From: Vibrio tritonius
GTDB lineage: Bacteria; Pseudomonadota; Gammaproteobacteria; Enterobacterales; Vibrionaceae
NCBI RefSeq assembly: GCF_001547935.1
Contig: NZ_AP014635.1
Span: 1,612,001-1,676,000 of the forward strand
DNA length: 64,000 nucleotides
Direction of reading: 5' to 3'
A program made the position numbers and the translations under genes. Within the stretch, counting starts at the first letter, position 1; every line of letters starts with the position of its first letter. The notes under the pieces are model-generated. The model did not search any database and was not told the DNA's origin. It was given only the letters and a program-made list of their open reading frames with translations. This document shows positions 1 through 8,919 of the stretch, in pieces.

Positions 1-1164
1 CATGCGATTGGTAAAGGTGTCGCCACTTGGTACACCTAACACAACCTGATCGCCTTCTTTAAGACCTGATAAAATCTCTGCGTTTACTTTATTGTTAATG
101 CCGACTTTAACATCACGATTAACCAGCTTGCCATTCTCTAACACGGGAACTTGGTATTGTGCTTGGCCTTTTGGTCCCGGTTGTTTTACGAGGACTTGGG
201 CTGGAACCAGCAGGGCATCATCGGATTTTTTAAGCACGATCGAGACTTGTGCTGTCATACCGATTCTCAGTACACGGTCTGGGTTATCGACATCAAACAA
301 ACCGTAGTAGTATATGGCTTCATCATCTTCGATAGTAAGATCTTGGTCATCACCGGTCATGAGTGTTGGACCGGGTTCAATAGCACGCAATTTAGCGTGA
401 TAACGTTTGTTGGGTTGACCTAGAATCGTAAAATAGACTTCCATTCCCGGCTTAACATTGACCACATCGGCTTCAGAAATCTGTGCTTTCACTGTCATTT
501 TATTCAGTTGGGCAAGTTCAATTATGGTAGGTGTAGATTGATTGGAGTTAACGGTTTGGCCTTCGGATACGGCAGTATAAACCACCGTACCATCGATAGG
601 TGCAGAAATGGTGGTATAACCCAAATCCACTTTAGCCGTATCTACGCTGATAACTGCTTGGTCTATTTCCGCTTTCAGCTCTTCTGCTTCGGCTTGATAG
701 ACTGCTAAGTTTGCTTCCGCTGTTTCATAATCAGAACGGGAACTGGCGTTGTCTTTTAACATCGCGTTTTGGCGGTTGAATTCTGCTTGCGCTTGACGAA
801 TTTGTGCTTCTTTAGCACGACGTTGCGCTCTTAAGCTGGTTAAAGAGGCTTGTGCTTCTTTTAAACTGTTTTGTTGGGTTAGGCTATCGATTTGAGCGAC
901 CAGTTGGCCCTTTTTAATTTCATCACCCAAGTTAACAGCAAGGTTTTGAATTTGACCAGAGACTTGAGCACCAACCTCTACTAACTTAGAGGCTTGTAAA
1001 ATACCTGTCGCGACGACAGTGTCTTCAATACTGTGGCGGGTAACAGGTTGAGTGGCGTATTGTGGTGCTTCTTCTTTAGGTGAGAAATAGTAAGTAGCAC
1101 CGCCACCTAACGCCAAAACGATGGCGGCAATGACGAGATTTTTAGGTTTTAACATGTTAGGCAT
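1..1164 (-). CDS. macA: Macrolide efflux periplasmic adaptor MacA (partial)
   Basis: Membrane-fusion (HlyD/RND adaptor) subunit that links an inner-membrane MacB-type ABC pump to an outer-membrane channel. The 388 visible codons start with a membrane anchor (NLVIAAIVLALGGGATYYF), followed by a lipoyl half (VEVGAQVSGQIQNLAV), a long alpha-helical hairpin at about residues 95-175, the second lipoyl half (TISAPIDGTVV) and beta-barrel segments. The C-terminus runs off the left edge, but MacA proteins are about 370-400 residues, so little is missing. Two in-frame ATGs are possible (1164 and 1155) and neither has a strong ribosome site. The macB partner would lie outside the window. The family assignment is firm; macrolide specificity is inferred from family resemblance only. 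Confidence 0.85.
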   Translation of the reverse strand, partial: MPNMLKPKNLVIAAIVLALGGGATYYFSPKEEAPQYATQPVTRHSIEDTVVATGILQASKLVEVGAQVSGQIQNLAVNLGDEIKKGQLVAQIDSLTQQNSLKEAQASLTSLRAQRRAKEAQIRQAQAEFNRQNAMLKDNASSRSDYETAEANLAVYQAEAEELKAEIDQAVISVDTAKVDLGYTTISAPIDGTVVYTAVSEGQTVNSNQSTPTIIELAQLNKMTVKAQISEADVVNVKPGMEVYFTILGQPNKRYHAKLRAIEPGPTLMTGDDQDLTIEDDEAIYYYGLFDVDNPDRVLRIGMTAQVSIVLKKSDDALLVPAQVLVKQPGPKGQAQYQVPVLENGKLVNRDVKVGINNKVNAEILSGLKEGDQVVLGVPSGDTFTNRM

Positions 1165-1270
1165 CGGGTTAATTATCTAAATGCAAATTGATCGCATCAT
1201 TTATAAAACGAATAGCGTAAGAAACAAACCTTTATCGGCGTAAAACTTGGTAAATCGCACGGAAACAAAA

Positions 1271-1304
1271 TAAAAAAAGCCTGAAATCAGCGATTTCAGG
1301 CTTC
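1271..1304 (-). terminator. Rho-independent terminator after sdaA
   Basis: A perfect 12-bp stem (AAGCCTGAAATC with GATTTCAGGCTT) around a 3-nt loop is followed on the minus strand by TTTTTTTA. It lies just past the sdaA stop codon. Confidence 0.9.
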
Positions 1305-1326
1305 TATTTGTTCATTTAGTGAATGA

Positions 1327-2688
1327 TTAACAAATCACTTTTACGGCCAAACCACCTTGTGAGGTTTCGCGGTATTTGGCGTTCATGTCTTTACCAGTTT
1401 CGAACATGGTTTCGATCACTTTATCGAGTGACACGCGCGGCGCCGATGAGCGACGCATTGCCATACGAGTCGAGTTGATGGCTTTTACTGCTGCGATACC
1501 GTTACGTTCGATGCAAGGCACTTGAACTTGTCCTGCGACAGGGTCGCACGTTAAGCCAAGGTTGTGTTCCATCGCAATTTCTGCGGCCATACACACTTGC
1601 TCTGGGCTTCCGCCAAGCAGTTCGGCAAGACCAGCTGCGGCCATTGAACAGGCAACGCCTACTTCGCCCTGACAGCCTACCTCAGCTCCAGAGATCGACG
1701 CGTTTTGTTTGTACAAACCACCCACTGCGCCAGAAGCAGCAAAGTAACGAATATAGTCTTTCTCAGTAACGGTTTGGATAAACTTATCGTAGTAAGCTAA
1801 TACCGCAGGAATGATGCCGCAAGCACCGTTGGTTGGTGCGGTAACAACTCGACCACCGGCAGCGTTTTCTTCGTTCACCGCGAACGCATACATATTTACC
1901 CAGTCAACCACCGCCATAGGATCGTTAGTTAACTTTTCAGAGGTAAGCAGTTGTTGGCGTAGTGCAGCAGCGCGACGAGGCACGCGTAGTGGACCAGGCA
2001 AAATACCCTCGGTACTCATGCCGCGTTCCATACAGTCGCTCATGGTTTTCCATACTGCAGCGAAGTAGTCTTTTACTTCTTGGTCGTTATGAATCGCCTT
2101 TTCATTACGCATCACAAGGGTACTAATAGACAAACCGTTTTCATGACATTGGTTGACTAGCTCTTCCGCACTACTGAACGGGTGTGGTAGCTGTACATCG
2201 GTTTCTAAAGACTGCCCAAAGTGCTCTTCGTCAACGATAAACCCGCCACCGATACTGTAATAGGTTTTTGAATAGACAACTTCGTCGCCTTGCCAAGCGT
2301 GGATTTGCATGCCGTTTTCATGTAGTGATAGGTTAGATTTATGGAAATTCATCCCACCTTCACGCGGAAAATCAACAACATGATTGTAAGTGCCAATCGC
2401 TAAACGTTCGGTTTGCTCAACGTTTGCAATAAAGCTTGGAATGGCATCGATATCAACCGATTCTGGCGTATTACCCGCCAAACCCATAATGATAGCGATA
2501 TCCGTGTGGTGACCTTTCCCTGTCAGTGATAGCGATCCGTATACATCAACGGTGAATTTCTCCACTTGATGTAATTTTCCTTGAACATGCAGATCATCAA
2601 TAAATTGTTTGCCAGCCTTCATCGGCCCCACGGTGTGAGAGCTAGAAGGACCAACACCAATTTTATAGATATCAAAGACACTGATCAT
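1327..2688 (-). CDS. sdaA: L-serine ammonia-lyase (L-serine dehydratase)
   Basis: Iron-sulfur L-serine deaminase that turns L-serine into pyruvate and ammonia. At 453 aa it is the single-chain type, with the beta domain first and the alpha domain second. It opens with the family motif SVFDIYKIGVGPSSSHTVGP. The C-terminal half carries the cysteines expected to hold the 4Fe-4S cluster (TNGACGIIPA, VGCQGEVGVACSMAAAG and GLTCDPVAGQVQVPC). The start ATG has a clear GAGG 8-9 nt upstream. It follows the serine transporter sdaC, with a terminator-like hairpin between them, so the two form an uptake-plus-catabolism unit. The pabB-nudL-serine deaminase order matches enteric bacteria. The sdaA/sdaB naming choice is arbitrary. 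Confidence 0.95.
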   Translation of the reverse strand: MISVFDIYKIGVGPSSSHTVGPMKAGKQFIDDLHVQGKLHQVEKFTVDVYGSLSLTGKGHHTDIAIIMGLAGNTPESVDIDAIPSFIANVEQTERLAIGTYNHVVDFPREGGMNFHKSNLSLHENGMQIHAWQGDEVVYSKTYYSIGGGFIVDEEHFGQSLETDVQLPHPFSSAEELVNQCHENGLSISTLVMRNEKAIHNDQEVKDYFAAVWKTMSDCMERGMSTEGILPGPLRVPRRAAALRQQLLTSEKLTNDPMAVVDWVNMYAFAVNEENAAGGRVVTAPTNGACGIIPAVLAYYDKFIQTVTEKDYIRYFAASGAVGGLYKQNASISGAEVGCQGEVGVACSMAAAGLAELLGGSPEQVCMAAEIAMEHNLGLTCDPVAGQVQVPCIERNGIAAVKAINSTRMAMRRSSAPRVSLDKVIETMFETGKDMNAKYRETSQGGLAVKVIC

Positions 2689-2700
2689 GCTGATTACCTC

Positions 2701-2738
2701 AAAAATAAGCCTCCCTCATCGCATGCTAAGGGAGGCTT
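2701..2738 (-). terminator. Intercistronic terminator/attenuator between sdaC and sdaA
   Basis: A perfect 10-bp stem (AAGCCTCCCT with AGGGAGGCTT) with a 12-nt loop is followed on the minus strand by ATTTTT. It sits between the sdaC stop and the sdaA ribosome site, so part of the sdaC transcript should end here and sdaA depends on read-through or its own promoter. Confidence 0.8.
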
Positions 2739-2784
2739 TGCATCATTTCCAGAGTCAATAATAGACTCGGTAATTCATTGATAA

Positions 2785-4038
2785 TTAAAACGCGCCGTAG
2801 ATTACCGAAGTAATGGCGGCAACACCACAAATAACTGTGAAAATTTGTACTGGCAGTGAAGTACGAAGCGTTTTCATCGATGGTACTTTCTGCATAGCGA
2901 AGACTGGCAGAAGGAACAAAATGGCTGCAATCATTGGTGCACCCATGGTTTCAATCATGCCTAAAATGCTTGGGTTGATGATAGCAACAATCCAAGTGGT
3001 AAGCACGATAAAACCGAGCGACAGTTTTTCAATACGTTTTACTGGTGTCGCTGAACGAGATTTCACTAAACCAACCAAACCTTCGTGAGCACCAAGGAAG
3101 TGACCAAAGTAGCTTGAAGTGATGGCTGCGAACGCCACGATAGGACCTAAGTACGAGATGATTGGTGATTCATAAGTGTTTGCCAAGTAAGACAATACGC
3201 TGATGTTCTGCTCTTTCGCGATCGCCAATTGTTCTGGTGATAGTGATAGCACGACTGAGAACACAAAGAACATGACGAAAGCCATCAGCAATAGTGCAGC
3301 ACCACCTGTGATTCTGTCGGTCTTTTCTGAGGCTTTGTCACCGTAGATACGACGTTGCTCTTTTGCAAATTGGCTGATAATTGGGCTGTGGTTAAATGAG
3401 AATACGATGATTGGCAGTGCTAACCAAATAACAGAAGGCATATTACCCCAATCTGGTGCGACTTCCATCATTGAAGTATTCCATGAAGGAATCAAGAACA
3501 CAGAAAGCGCAAAAAGAATAAACACCAAAGGATACACCATGGCTGAAGTGGCTTTGAGCATCAGCTCTTTACCCAAAACAACGCCCATGGTCATAACCAT
3601 GATCAAACAGCCAGAAAGTAACCAACGTGGAATAGATTCCATACCTACTTGGTTTACTAGGAACGAGTCAACCGTATTAGTGATACCGACACCGTAAATG
3701 AGAACGATAGGGTAAATGGCGAAAAAGTATGCAAAAGTAATAAGGTTCGCGCCCGCTTTACCAAAGTGTTCTTCAACCGTATCGGTAATATCTGCTTGTG
3801 GGTTTTTCGCTGACAATACGAAACGGGCAAGACTCTTGTGAGCAAGCCAAGTCATAGGGGCTGCAATCAGTGCAAGAATAACTAATGGCCAAAAACCACC
3901 AGCGCCCGCTTTAATTGGTAGAAACAGCACGCCAGCGCCGACTGCGGTACCGAATAAAGAAAGTGACCATACAAAATCTTGATAATTCCATTTTTTAGAA
4001 TATTGTACGGTTGAACTACTACTTGATGTTACATTCAT
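2785..4038 (-). CDS. sdaC: Serine transporter, HAAAP family (SdaC)
   Basis: Inner-membrane proton-coupled amino-acid permease of 417 aa, the usual length for SdaC. About eleven hydrophobic segments are visible. The first follows a hydrophilic N-terminus with the family stretch GTAVGAGVLFLPIKAGAGGFWP; other recognisable pieces are FSFNHSPIISQFAKEQR and SYFGHFLGAHEGL. Its place directly upstream of serine deaminase supports serine as the substrate, as in E. coli sdaCB. The 284-bp leader before it holds a LacI/PurR-type palindrome at 4234-4249, which may act on this promoter. Threonine permeases of the same family are the main alternative. Confidence 0.9.
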   Translation of the reverse strand: MNVTSSSSSTVQYSKKWNYQDFVWSLSLFGTAVGAGVLFLPIKAGAGGFWPLVILALIAAPMTWLAHKSLARFVLSAKNPQADITDTVEEHFGKAGANLITFAYFFAIYPIVLIYGVGITNTVDSFLVNQVGMESIPRWLLSGCLIMVMTMGVVLGKELMLKATSAMVYPLVFILFALSVFLIPSWNTSMMEVAPDWGNMPSVIWLALPIIVFSFNHSPIISQFAKEQRRIYGDKASEKTDRITGGAALLLMAFVMFFVFSVVLSLSPEQLAIAKEQNISVLSYLANTYESPIISYLGPIVAFAAITSSYFGHFLGAHEGLVGLVKSRSATPVKRIEKLSLGFIVLTTWIVAIINPSILGMIETMGAPMIAAILFLLPVFAMQKVPSMKTLRTSLPVQIFTVICGVAAITSVIYGAF

Positions 4039-4233
4039 GTTGTATTTGCTCTTAATTGAAACAGGAAATTTTAAGCGGGCGCATTTTGCTAGAATTCTTG
4101 GCTGTAAAAGGCGATCTAAATCATATTTACGGTTGGGGTTGTCATTGGATGTGTAAAAATCTGAGTCATGTCACGAAAGAGCTGTGCTACAGATGAGTTT
4201 TGTTGATGCTTTTTGTTCAATTTATTTACTTTT

Positions 4234-4249
4234 ACGCAAACGTTTGCTT
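4234..4249. promoter_or_regulatory. Candidate PurR/LacI-family operator upstream of sdaC
   Basis: The site reads ACGCAAACGTTTGCTT. Its 12-bp centre GCAAACGTTTGC is a perfect palindrome and matches the core of the PurR operator. It lies about 195 bp upstream of the sdaC ATG, in the sdaC/nudL gap. Other LacI-family proteins use similar CG-centred sites, so the regulator is not certain. Confidence 0.45.
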
Positions 4250-4322
4250 TTGCGTAATGATAAAGCAGTAGTGAAGGTTAATGCAAGTAGTGGTAAGGGT
4301 TGAGTTAAATGTTGTTTTTATG

Positions 4323-5018
4323 TTAACCGATTTGCCTTTGGTGATATTCGTGAGGAAGAAAAATTTGATTTTGTAAGGCTTGAACGATCTGAGCGGTCAT
4401 ACCCCAAATAAGATGATGTTGATAGGTTAGGCCAAAAATGCGGTGCTTATGATGGCCAATAGTAAACATCTGACTAATGAGTTGGTTTTTATCTAATAAG
4501 ACATGGGCCGGGACTTCAAATACTTCGGCGACTTCATTCGGATCGGTTTGAATTTGATAACTAGGGGGAACGAACCCTACAACTGGTGTTACTTCAAACT
4601 GACTAACCGTTGCCAGTGAAGGTAACTGCCCAACAATGTGGATATCATTAGGATTTAGCCCTATCTCTTCTTGTGCTTCTCTCAATGCCGTATTAACGAG
4701 TGACGTGTCGTAGTGCTCATATTTTCCACCAGGGAAACTCACTTGCCCCGGATGGTGTTTTAAATGTTCAGCCCGTTTAGTCAAAATCACATTCAAACCT
4801 CGCGGACGTTCGACCAAGCCAATTAACACGGATGCTTGACGCAGTGAATCCTGTTTGAGATGAGCCACTCTTGCGCGGGTTTCTGGGTGATATTGTCCCG
4901 GTGTGGTCAGCAAAAACTGTTTTAAGAAATCGTTACGGGTTAAGGGGGTCACAATGGCTCCTTTATTGAACATTATTATTGGAAGCGTTGGTGTGTTCTT
5001 TAACAATTGCAGTGCCAT
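4323..5018 (-). CDS. nudL: CoA pyrophosphatase, Nudix family (NudL/YeaB)
   Basis: Nudix hydrolase expected to cleave CoA and its derivatives to 3'-phosphoadenosine 5'-phosphate and 4'-phosphopantetheine products. The NudL signature LTKRAEHLKHHPGQVSFPGG runs straight into the Nudix box, whose second half is REAQEEIGL. The first Nudix glutamate position holds Asp, as is common in this subfamily. The chosen start has AGGTGA 7 nt upstream and gives 231 aa; an internal ATG at 4973 would give 216 aa, closer to the roughly 190 aa of E. coli, but lacks a ribosome site. It lies between pabB and the serine genes on the same strand, as in enteric genomes. Confidence 0.88.
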   Translation of the reverse strand: MALQLLKNTPTLPIIMFNKGAIVTPLTRNDFLKQFLLTTPGQYHPETRARVAHLKQDSLRQASVLIGLVERPRGLNVILTKRAEHLKHHPGQVSFPGGKYEHYDTSLVNTALREAQEEIGLNPNDIHIVGQLPSLATVSQFEVTPVVGFVPPSYQIQTDPNEVAEVFEVPAHVLLDKNQLISQMFTIGHHKHRIFGLTYQHHLIWGMTAQIVQALQNQIFLPHEYHQRQIG

Positions 5019-5242
5019 TGCAGAATCACCTAATTCAGAAAGATGGCTGCAAAAAGTACGGCGCTGGGGTGACAGAACAATGGATTCACTATGACACGGA
5101 GTTAAATAAGACGCAATGCGACTAATGGAGCATTAAAATGCGTATAACCTTAGGATTAAGGCCGAGAGGTTAGGTTGGCTAGCGCCGATGTTTTACGAGC
5201 AAAAGGTTTACGGGAAATATGGAATGTCAGAAATAGCATCGT

Positions 5243-5286
5243 CCCCTTACACACCTGCGAGGTAGCTCACAGAGGTAGGTAAGGGG
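5243..5286. other. Long hairpin directly after pabB
   Basis: CCCCTTACACACCT pairs with AGGTAGGTAAGGGG, 13 of 14 positions, around a 16-nt loop. It begins 13 bp past the pabB stop codon. There is no T-run on either strand, so it may stabilise the pabB 3' end or be part of an RNA structure rather than a classical terminator. The rest of the 281-bp pabB/nudL gap shows nothing else recognisable. Confidence 0.5.
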
Positions 5287-5299
5287 AGAGAATAAGCGG

Positions 5300-6679
5300 C
5301 TATTTAACGATGAAGGGAGCGCCAAGTACCGGCAAAATACGGGACAATTTGTCCAAAGCTTCTTGATATTCATCTTCGGCTTGACTGTCGGCTACCAAGC
5401 CGCCACCCGCCCAAACATAGAGTTGCTGGTTGCAGGCAATTAGGGTGCGAATGGTGATACTGGTATCCATCCGACCGTGGCGACTTAAATAACCAATTGA
5501 GCCACAATACACACTGCGACGATGCGGTTCGAGTTCTTCAATGATTTCCATGGCGCGAATTTTCGGTGCCCCCGTAATTGACCCTCCGGGAAAGGCAGCT
5601 CGCAACATTTCGATCTGACTGTATTGTGGATCGAGTTGTGCTTCTATCGTGGACACCAAGTGATGTACCGCTGGGAAGGACTCGATATCAAACAGTTTCG
5701 GCACTTTGACCGTGCCTGGTTTGGCAACACGGCCTACATCGTTACGCAGCAAATCAACAATCATCAAGTTTTCTGCTTGATCTTTTTCTGCATTGGCTAG
5801 CTCTTGTGCAAGTTCTGTGTCTCGAACCGGGTCTGCGCTACGCGGACGGGTACCTTTAATCGGTTTCGTTTCAATTTTATCGCCATTCACTTGCAGAAAA
5901 CGTTCTGGTGAGACGCTTAAAATCGCCCCTTGCTCAAGGCGAATAAAACCTGAAAATGGAGCGCCGTTAGCCTGTTCTAGCAAATTGTACGCTTGCCATT
6001 CACTGCCGCTGTATGTGGCATTAAAACGCTGGGTTAAGTTGATCTGGTAACAGTCTCCCGAGCGCAAGTACTCTTGCACTTGGGCAAACTTTTCGCAATA
6101 TTGAGCCTTAGTCATATTCGATTGCCAAGGTTCAACAGAGAAATCGGTTTCTTTAGAAGCGGTTTGCTGCTCAAGCCACTGCCACGCTTGTTCGATGTTT
6201 TGTCCAATCAAACTCGCTTGCTCAGTTTGGTGATCGACTACGACAGCCCATTCATACAGTCCTACCGCCATGTCAGGCAGAGGAATGTCTTGCTTGGCAA
6301 GCTCAGGCAAGGCTTCTACATAACGCCCTAAGTCATAAGCAAAGTAACCGAGCGCCCCACCTACGAAAGGGACGTCCAGCTCAGAGTCGATGTCAGGTAA
6401 ATAACGCTGCTGGTAATGCGCTAATAAGGCAAAAGGATCTTCTGTGGTAATACGCTGATCATCTGGGGTAATGACAGTGGTTTGTCCAGCAAATGTCGTT
6501 AGTGTGACCAATGGCTTAGCGACTAGCACGTCAAATCGGCTATCTTTGTGATGCATTGAGGCTGACTTAAGAAGCATCGCCCAAGGTAGAAGCTGAATCC
6601 GGCTAAAGAGTTCAGAAGCAAACTGTGACCGATATTCCAGCGGTTTGGTTGTTATTTGTTGAGTATCTGGATGAATCAT
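5300..6679 (-). CDS. pabB: Aminodeoxychorismate synthase component I
   Basis: Makes 4-amino-4-deoxychorismate from chorismate for p-aminobenzoate and folate synthesis, using ammonia from a PabA glutaminase. The 459-aa protein has the chorismate-binding C-terminal domain with PIKGTRPR, where the Lys distinguishes PabB from the PIAGTR of anthranilate synthase. Other family landmarks are NLMIVDLLRNDVGRV, FPGGSITGAPKIRAMEIIEE and GSIGYLS. The N-terminal half is the usual TrpE-like domain. It is divergent from fumarase, with about 190 bp between, and upstream of nudL on the same strand. Confidence 0.95.
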   Translation of the reverse strand: MIHPDTQQITTKPLEYRSQFASELFSRIQLLPWAMLLKSASMHHKDSRFDVLVAKPLVTLTTFAGQTTVITPDDQRITTEDPFALLAHYQQRYLPDIDSELDVPFVGGALGYFAYDLGRYVEALPELAKQDIPLPDMAVGLYEWAVVVDHQTEQASLIGQNIEQAWQWLEQQTASKETDFSVEPWQSNMTKAQYCEKFAQVQEYLRSGDCYQINLTQRFNATYSGSEWQAYNLLEQANGAPFSGFIRLEQGAILSVSPERFLQVNGDKIETKPIKGTRPRSADPVRDTELAQELANAEKDQAENLMIVDLLRNDVGRVAKPGTVKVPKLFDIESFPAVHHLVSTIEAQLDPQYSQIEMLRAAFPGGSITGAPKIRAMEIIEELEPHRRSVYCGSIGYLSRHGRMDTSITIRTLIACNQQLYVWAGGGLVADSQAEDEYQEALDKLSRILPVLGAPFIVK

Positions 6680-6868
6680 GCGCTTTAATTGATATATAAC
6701 AAGGAAAACAGTGGATTACATAGCGTATTCAATAATCCAAGAGTATCATAAACACATAGTATAAACCGCTATTGAGTGATGCTGTTAGCATTGGTTGTGT
6801 TCCTTTGTTAACCAGCTTTCAGCGTAGGCAGCGGTTTATGGAAGCATACGATAATAATGAGGCATGCA

Positions 6869-8395
6869 ATGACGGTAATACGCAAACAGGATGTGATCAG
6901 CAGTGTCGCTGATGCGCTCCAATACATCTCTTACTACCATCCATTAGACTTCGTGAAAGCGCTAGAAAAAGCCTACAATCATGAAGAAAACCCAGCAGCA
7001 AAAGACGCGATTGCACAGATCCTGATCAACTCACGCATGTCTGCTGAGGGTCACCGTCCGTTGTGTCAAGACACGGGCATCGTAACATGTTTCGTTGACA
7101 TCGGTATGGATGTTCAATGGGATGCAACCGACATGACAGTCCAACAAATGGTGGATGAAGGTGTTCGTCAAGCGTATGCGAACCCAGATAACCCTCTACG
7201 TAAATCTGTACTGGCTGATCCAGCGGGTAAACGTATCAACACCAAAGATAACGCCCCTGCTGTTGTGCATATCAGCATGGTACCTGGTAACAAAGTGGAT
7301 ATTCGTATCGCGGCTAAAGGCGGCGGTAGTGAAAACAAAACTAAGATGGTGATGTTAAACCCATCTGACGACATCGCGGCTTGGGTTGAAAAAACCGTTC
7401 CGCTAATGGGGGCAGGTTGGTGTCCACCAGGCATGCTAGGTATTGGTATTGGTGGTACTGCAGAAAAAGCAGCGGTACTGGCGAAAGAAGCCCTAATGGA
7501 ACACATCGATATTCAAGATCTGATTGAACGTGGTCCACAAAACGCTGAAGAAGAACTTCGTCTTGATATCTTCAAGCGCGTAAACAAATTGGGTATTGGT
7601 GCGCAAGGTCTTGGCGGTCTAACCACCGTTGTTGACGTGAAAATCAAAACGGCACCAACTCACGCCGCGTCTAAACCAGTTTGTATGATTCCAAACTGTG
7701 CAGCGACTCGTCACGTGCACTTCACTCTTGACGGTACAGGTCCTGCTGAGCTGACTCCACCTAAATTGGAAGATTGGCCAGAAATTACGCGCGAAGCGAA
7801 TGAAAACACTCGTCGTGTAAACCTAGATACAGTAACCAAAGAAGAAGTACAAACATGGCGTACTGGCGAAACTATCTTGTTAAGCGGTAAGATTCTAACT
7901 GGTCGTGATGCAGCGCATAAACGTATCCAAGGCATGTTAGCAAACGGTGAAGGTTTACCTGAAGGCGTGGATCTAAAAGGTAAATTTATTTACTACGTCG
8001 GCCCTGTTGATGCAGTACGTGATGAAGTAGTAGGTCCTGCTGGCCCAACAACCTCAACTCGTATGGATAAATTCACTGACATGATGCTCGATGAAGTGGG
8101 CGTGATGGGGATGATTGGTAAATCTGAGCGCGGTGATGCAACGGTTGAATCGATCAAAAACCACAAAGCGGTTTATCTGATGGCTGTTGGCGGTGCTGCA
8201 TACTTAGTTGCGAAAGCAATTAAGAAAGCACGCGTTGTTGCGTTTGAAGACCTAGGTATGGAAGCGATTTACGAATTTGAAGTCGAAGATATGCCTGTAA
8301 CCGTTGCGGTTGACTCAACGGGTGCGAACGCGCACAAAATTGGTCCAGACACTTGGCGCGTAAAAATCCAAGAAGCGGAAAACCAAAACGCTTAA
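6869..8395 (+). CDS. fumA: Fumarate hydratase, class I (iron-sulfur)
   Basis: Catalyses reversible hydration of fumarate to L-malate in the TCA cycle with a 4Fe-4S cluster. The protein is 508 aa, typical for the single-chain class I enzyme. Candidate cluster cysteines lie in RPLCQDTGIVTCF and MIPNCAATRHVHF. The C-terminal beta domain shows the conserved KGKFIYYVGPVDAVRDEVVG and GPTTSTRMD stretches. An ATG at 6857 is in frame, but the ATG at 6869 has GAGG 6 nt upstream and matches the usual start MTVIRKQD. It is monocistronic, with its own terminator. fumA versus fumB cannot be told from sequence. Confidence 0.95.
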   Translation: MTVIRKQDVISSVADALQYISYYHPLDFVKALEKAYNHEENPAAKDAIAQILINSRMSAEGHRPLCQDTGIVTCFVDIGMDVQWDATDMTVQQMVDEGVRQAYANPDNPLRKSVLADPAGKRINTKDNAPAVVHISMVPGNKVDIRIAAKGGGSENKTKMVMLNPSDDIAAWVEKTVPLMGAGWCPPGMLGIGIGGTAEKAAVLAKEALMEHIDIQDLIERGPQNAEEELRLDIFKRVNKLGIGAQGLGGLTTVVDVKIKTAPTHAASKPVCMIPNCAATRHVHFTLDGTGPAELTPPKLEDWPEITREANENTRRVNLDTVTKEEVQTWRTGETILLSGKILTGRDAAHKRIQGMLANGEGLPEGVDLKGKFIYYVGPVDAVRDEVVGPAGPTTSTRMDKFTDMMLDEVGVMGMIGKSERGDATVESIKNHKAVYLMAVGGAAYLVAKAIKKARVVAFEDLGMEAIYEFEVEDMPVTVAVDSTGANAHKIGPDTWRVKIQEAENQNA

Positions 8396-8423
8396 TAAAA
8401 AGTCTTGGCAAATAAATGACATA

Positions 8424-8447
8424 AGCGCAGCGAAAGCTGCGCTTTTT
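8424..8447 (+). terminator. Rho-independent terminator after fumarase
   Basis: AGCGCAGC, loop GAAA, GCTGCGCT, then TTTTT. A perfect 8-bp GC-rich stem with a stable GNRA loop, 29 bp after the stop codon. Confidence 0.95.
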
Positions 8448-8534
8448 GTTTGTATACTGATAGAAATTCTTCTTGCTTTTACTAGAGCAAAGATATGTCC
8501 GATTGCATTCGGCTTCAGTAGAAGGAGTGTGCTT

Positions 8535-8723
8535 ATGCCACGTTTTGTCCGCTTTTTACAATGGGCATTTTTGATCGTTTTAGGGTGCTTTTTAACCTAT
8601 GACTTTATTTTTAGAGGTGTGAGCTTATTTAGCGATAAATACGTGATGATCTCTTGCGTATTATTGCTCATGTTAGAGCTCGCACTTTGGGTAATTTATA
8701 AACTGATTAATGATGATGTTTAA
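8535..8723 (+). CDS. Small two-helix membrane protein of unknown function
   Basis: A 62-aa protein not recognised by family. It has a short basic N-terminus (MPRFVRF), one hydrophobic segment at about residues 8-24, a short polar linker with FRGVSLFSDKY, and a second hydrophobic segment at about residues 35-56 ending in an acidic tail (INDDV). The start ATG has GGAG 7 nt upstream, which favours it over the in-frame GTG at 8529. It sits alone between the fumarase terminator and ycjX on the same strand. The ribosome site and clear membrane topology support a real gene. Confidence 0.7.
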   Translation: MPRFVRFLQWAFLIVLGCFLTYDFIFRGVSLFSDKYVMISCVLLLMLELALWVIYKLINDDV

Positions 8724-8919
8724 TCGCTTAAGCATCATCTCGAGGTTACTTGGGTATAACCCCATTTATTTTAAATAAGTCTCTGAATAGTATGAGAGGC
8801 TTATCGTTCATCTAATATTAATATTACTTAATGTAGTGTATTTCTTCCCCCGATAAAATAACGGATAAGCGACCTTCGCTTTGAAAGGGGAATATTTTGG
8901 TTGGTTAGGAGTGGTGTAA

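Noticed and set aside
92..708. Several plus-strand open frames at the left edge
   Set aside because: They are antisense to macA, whose protein is clearly recognisable on the minus strand.
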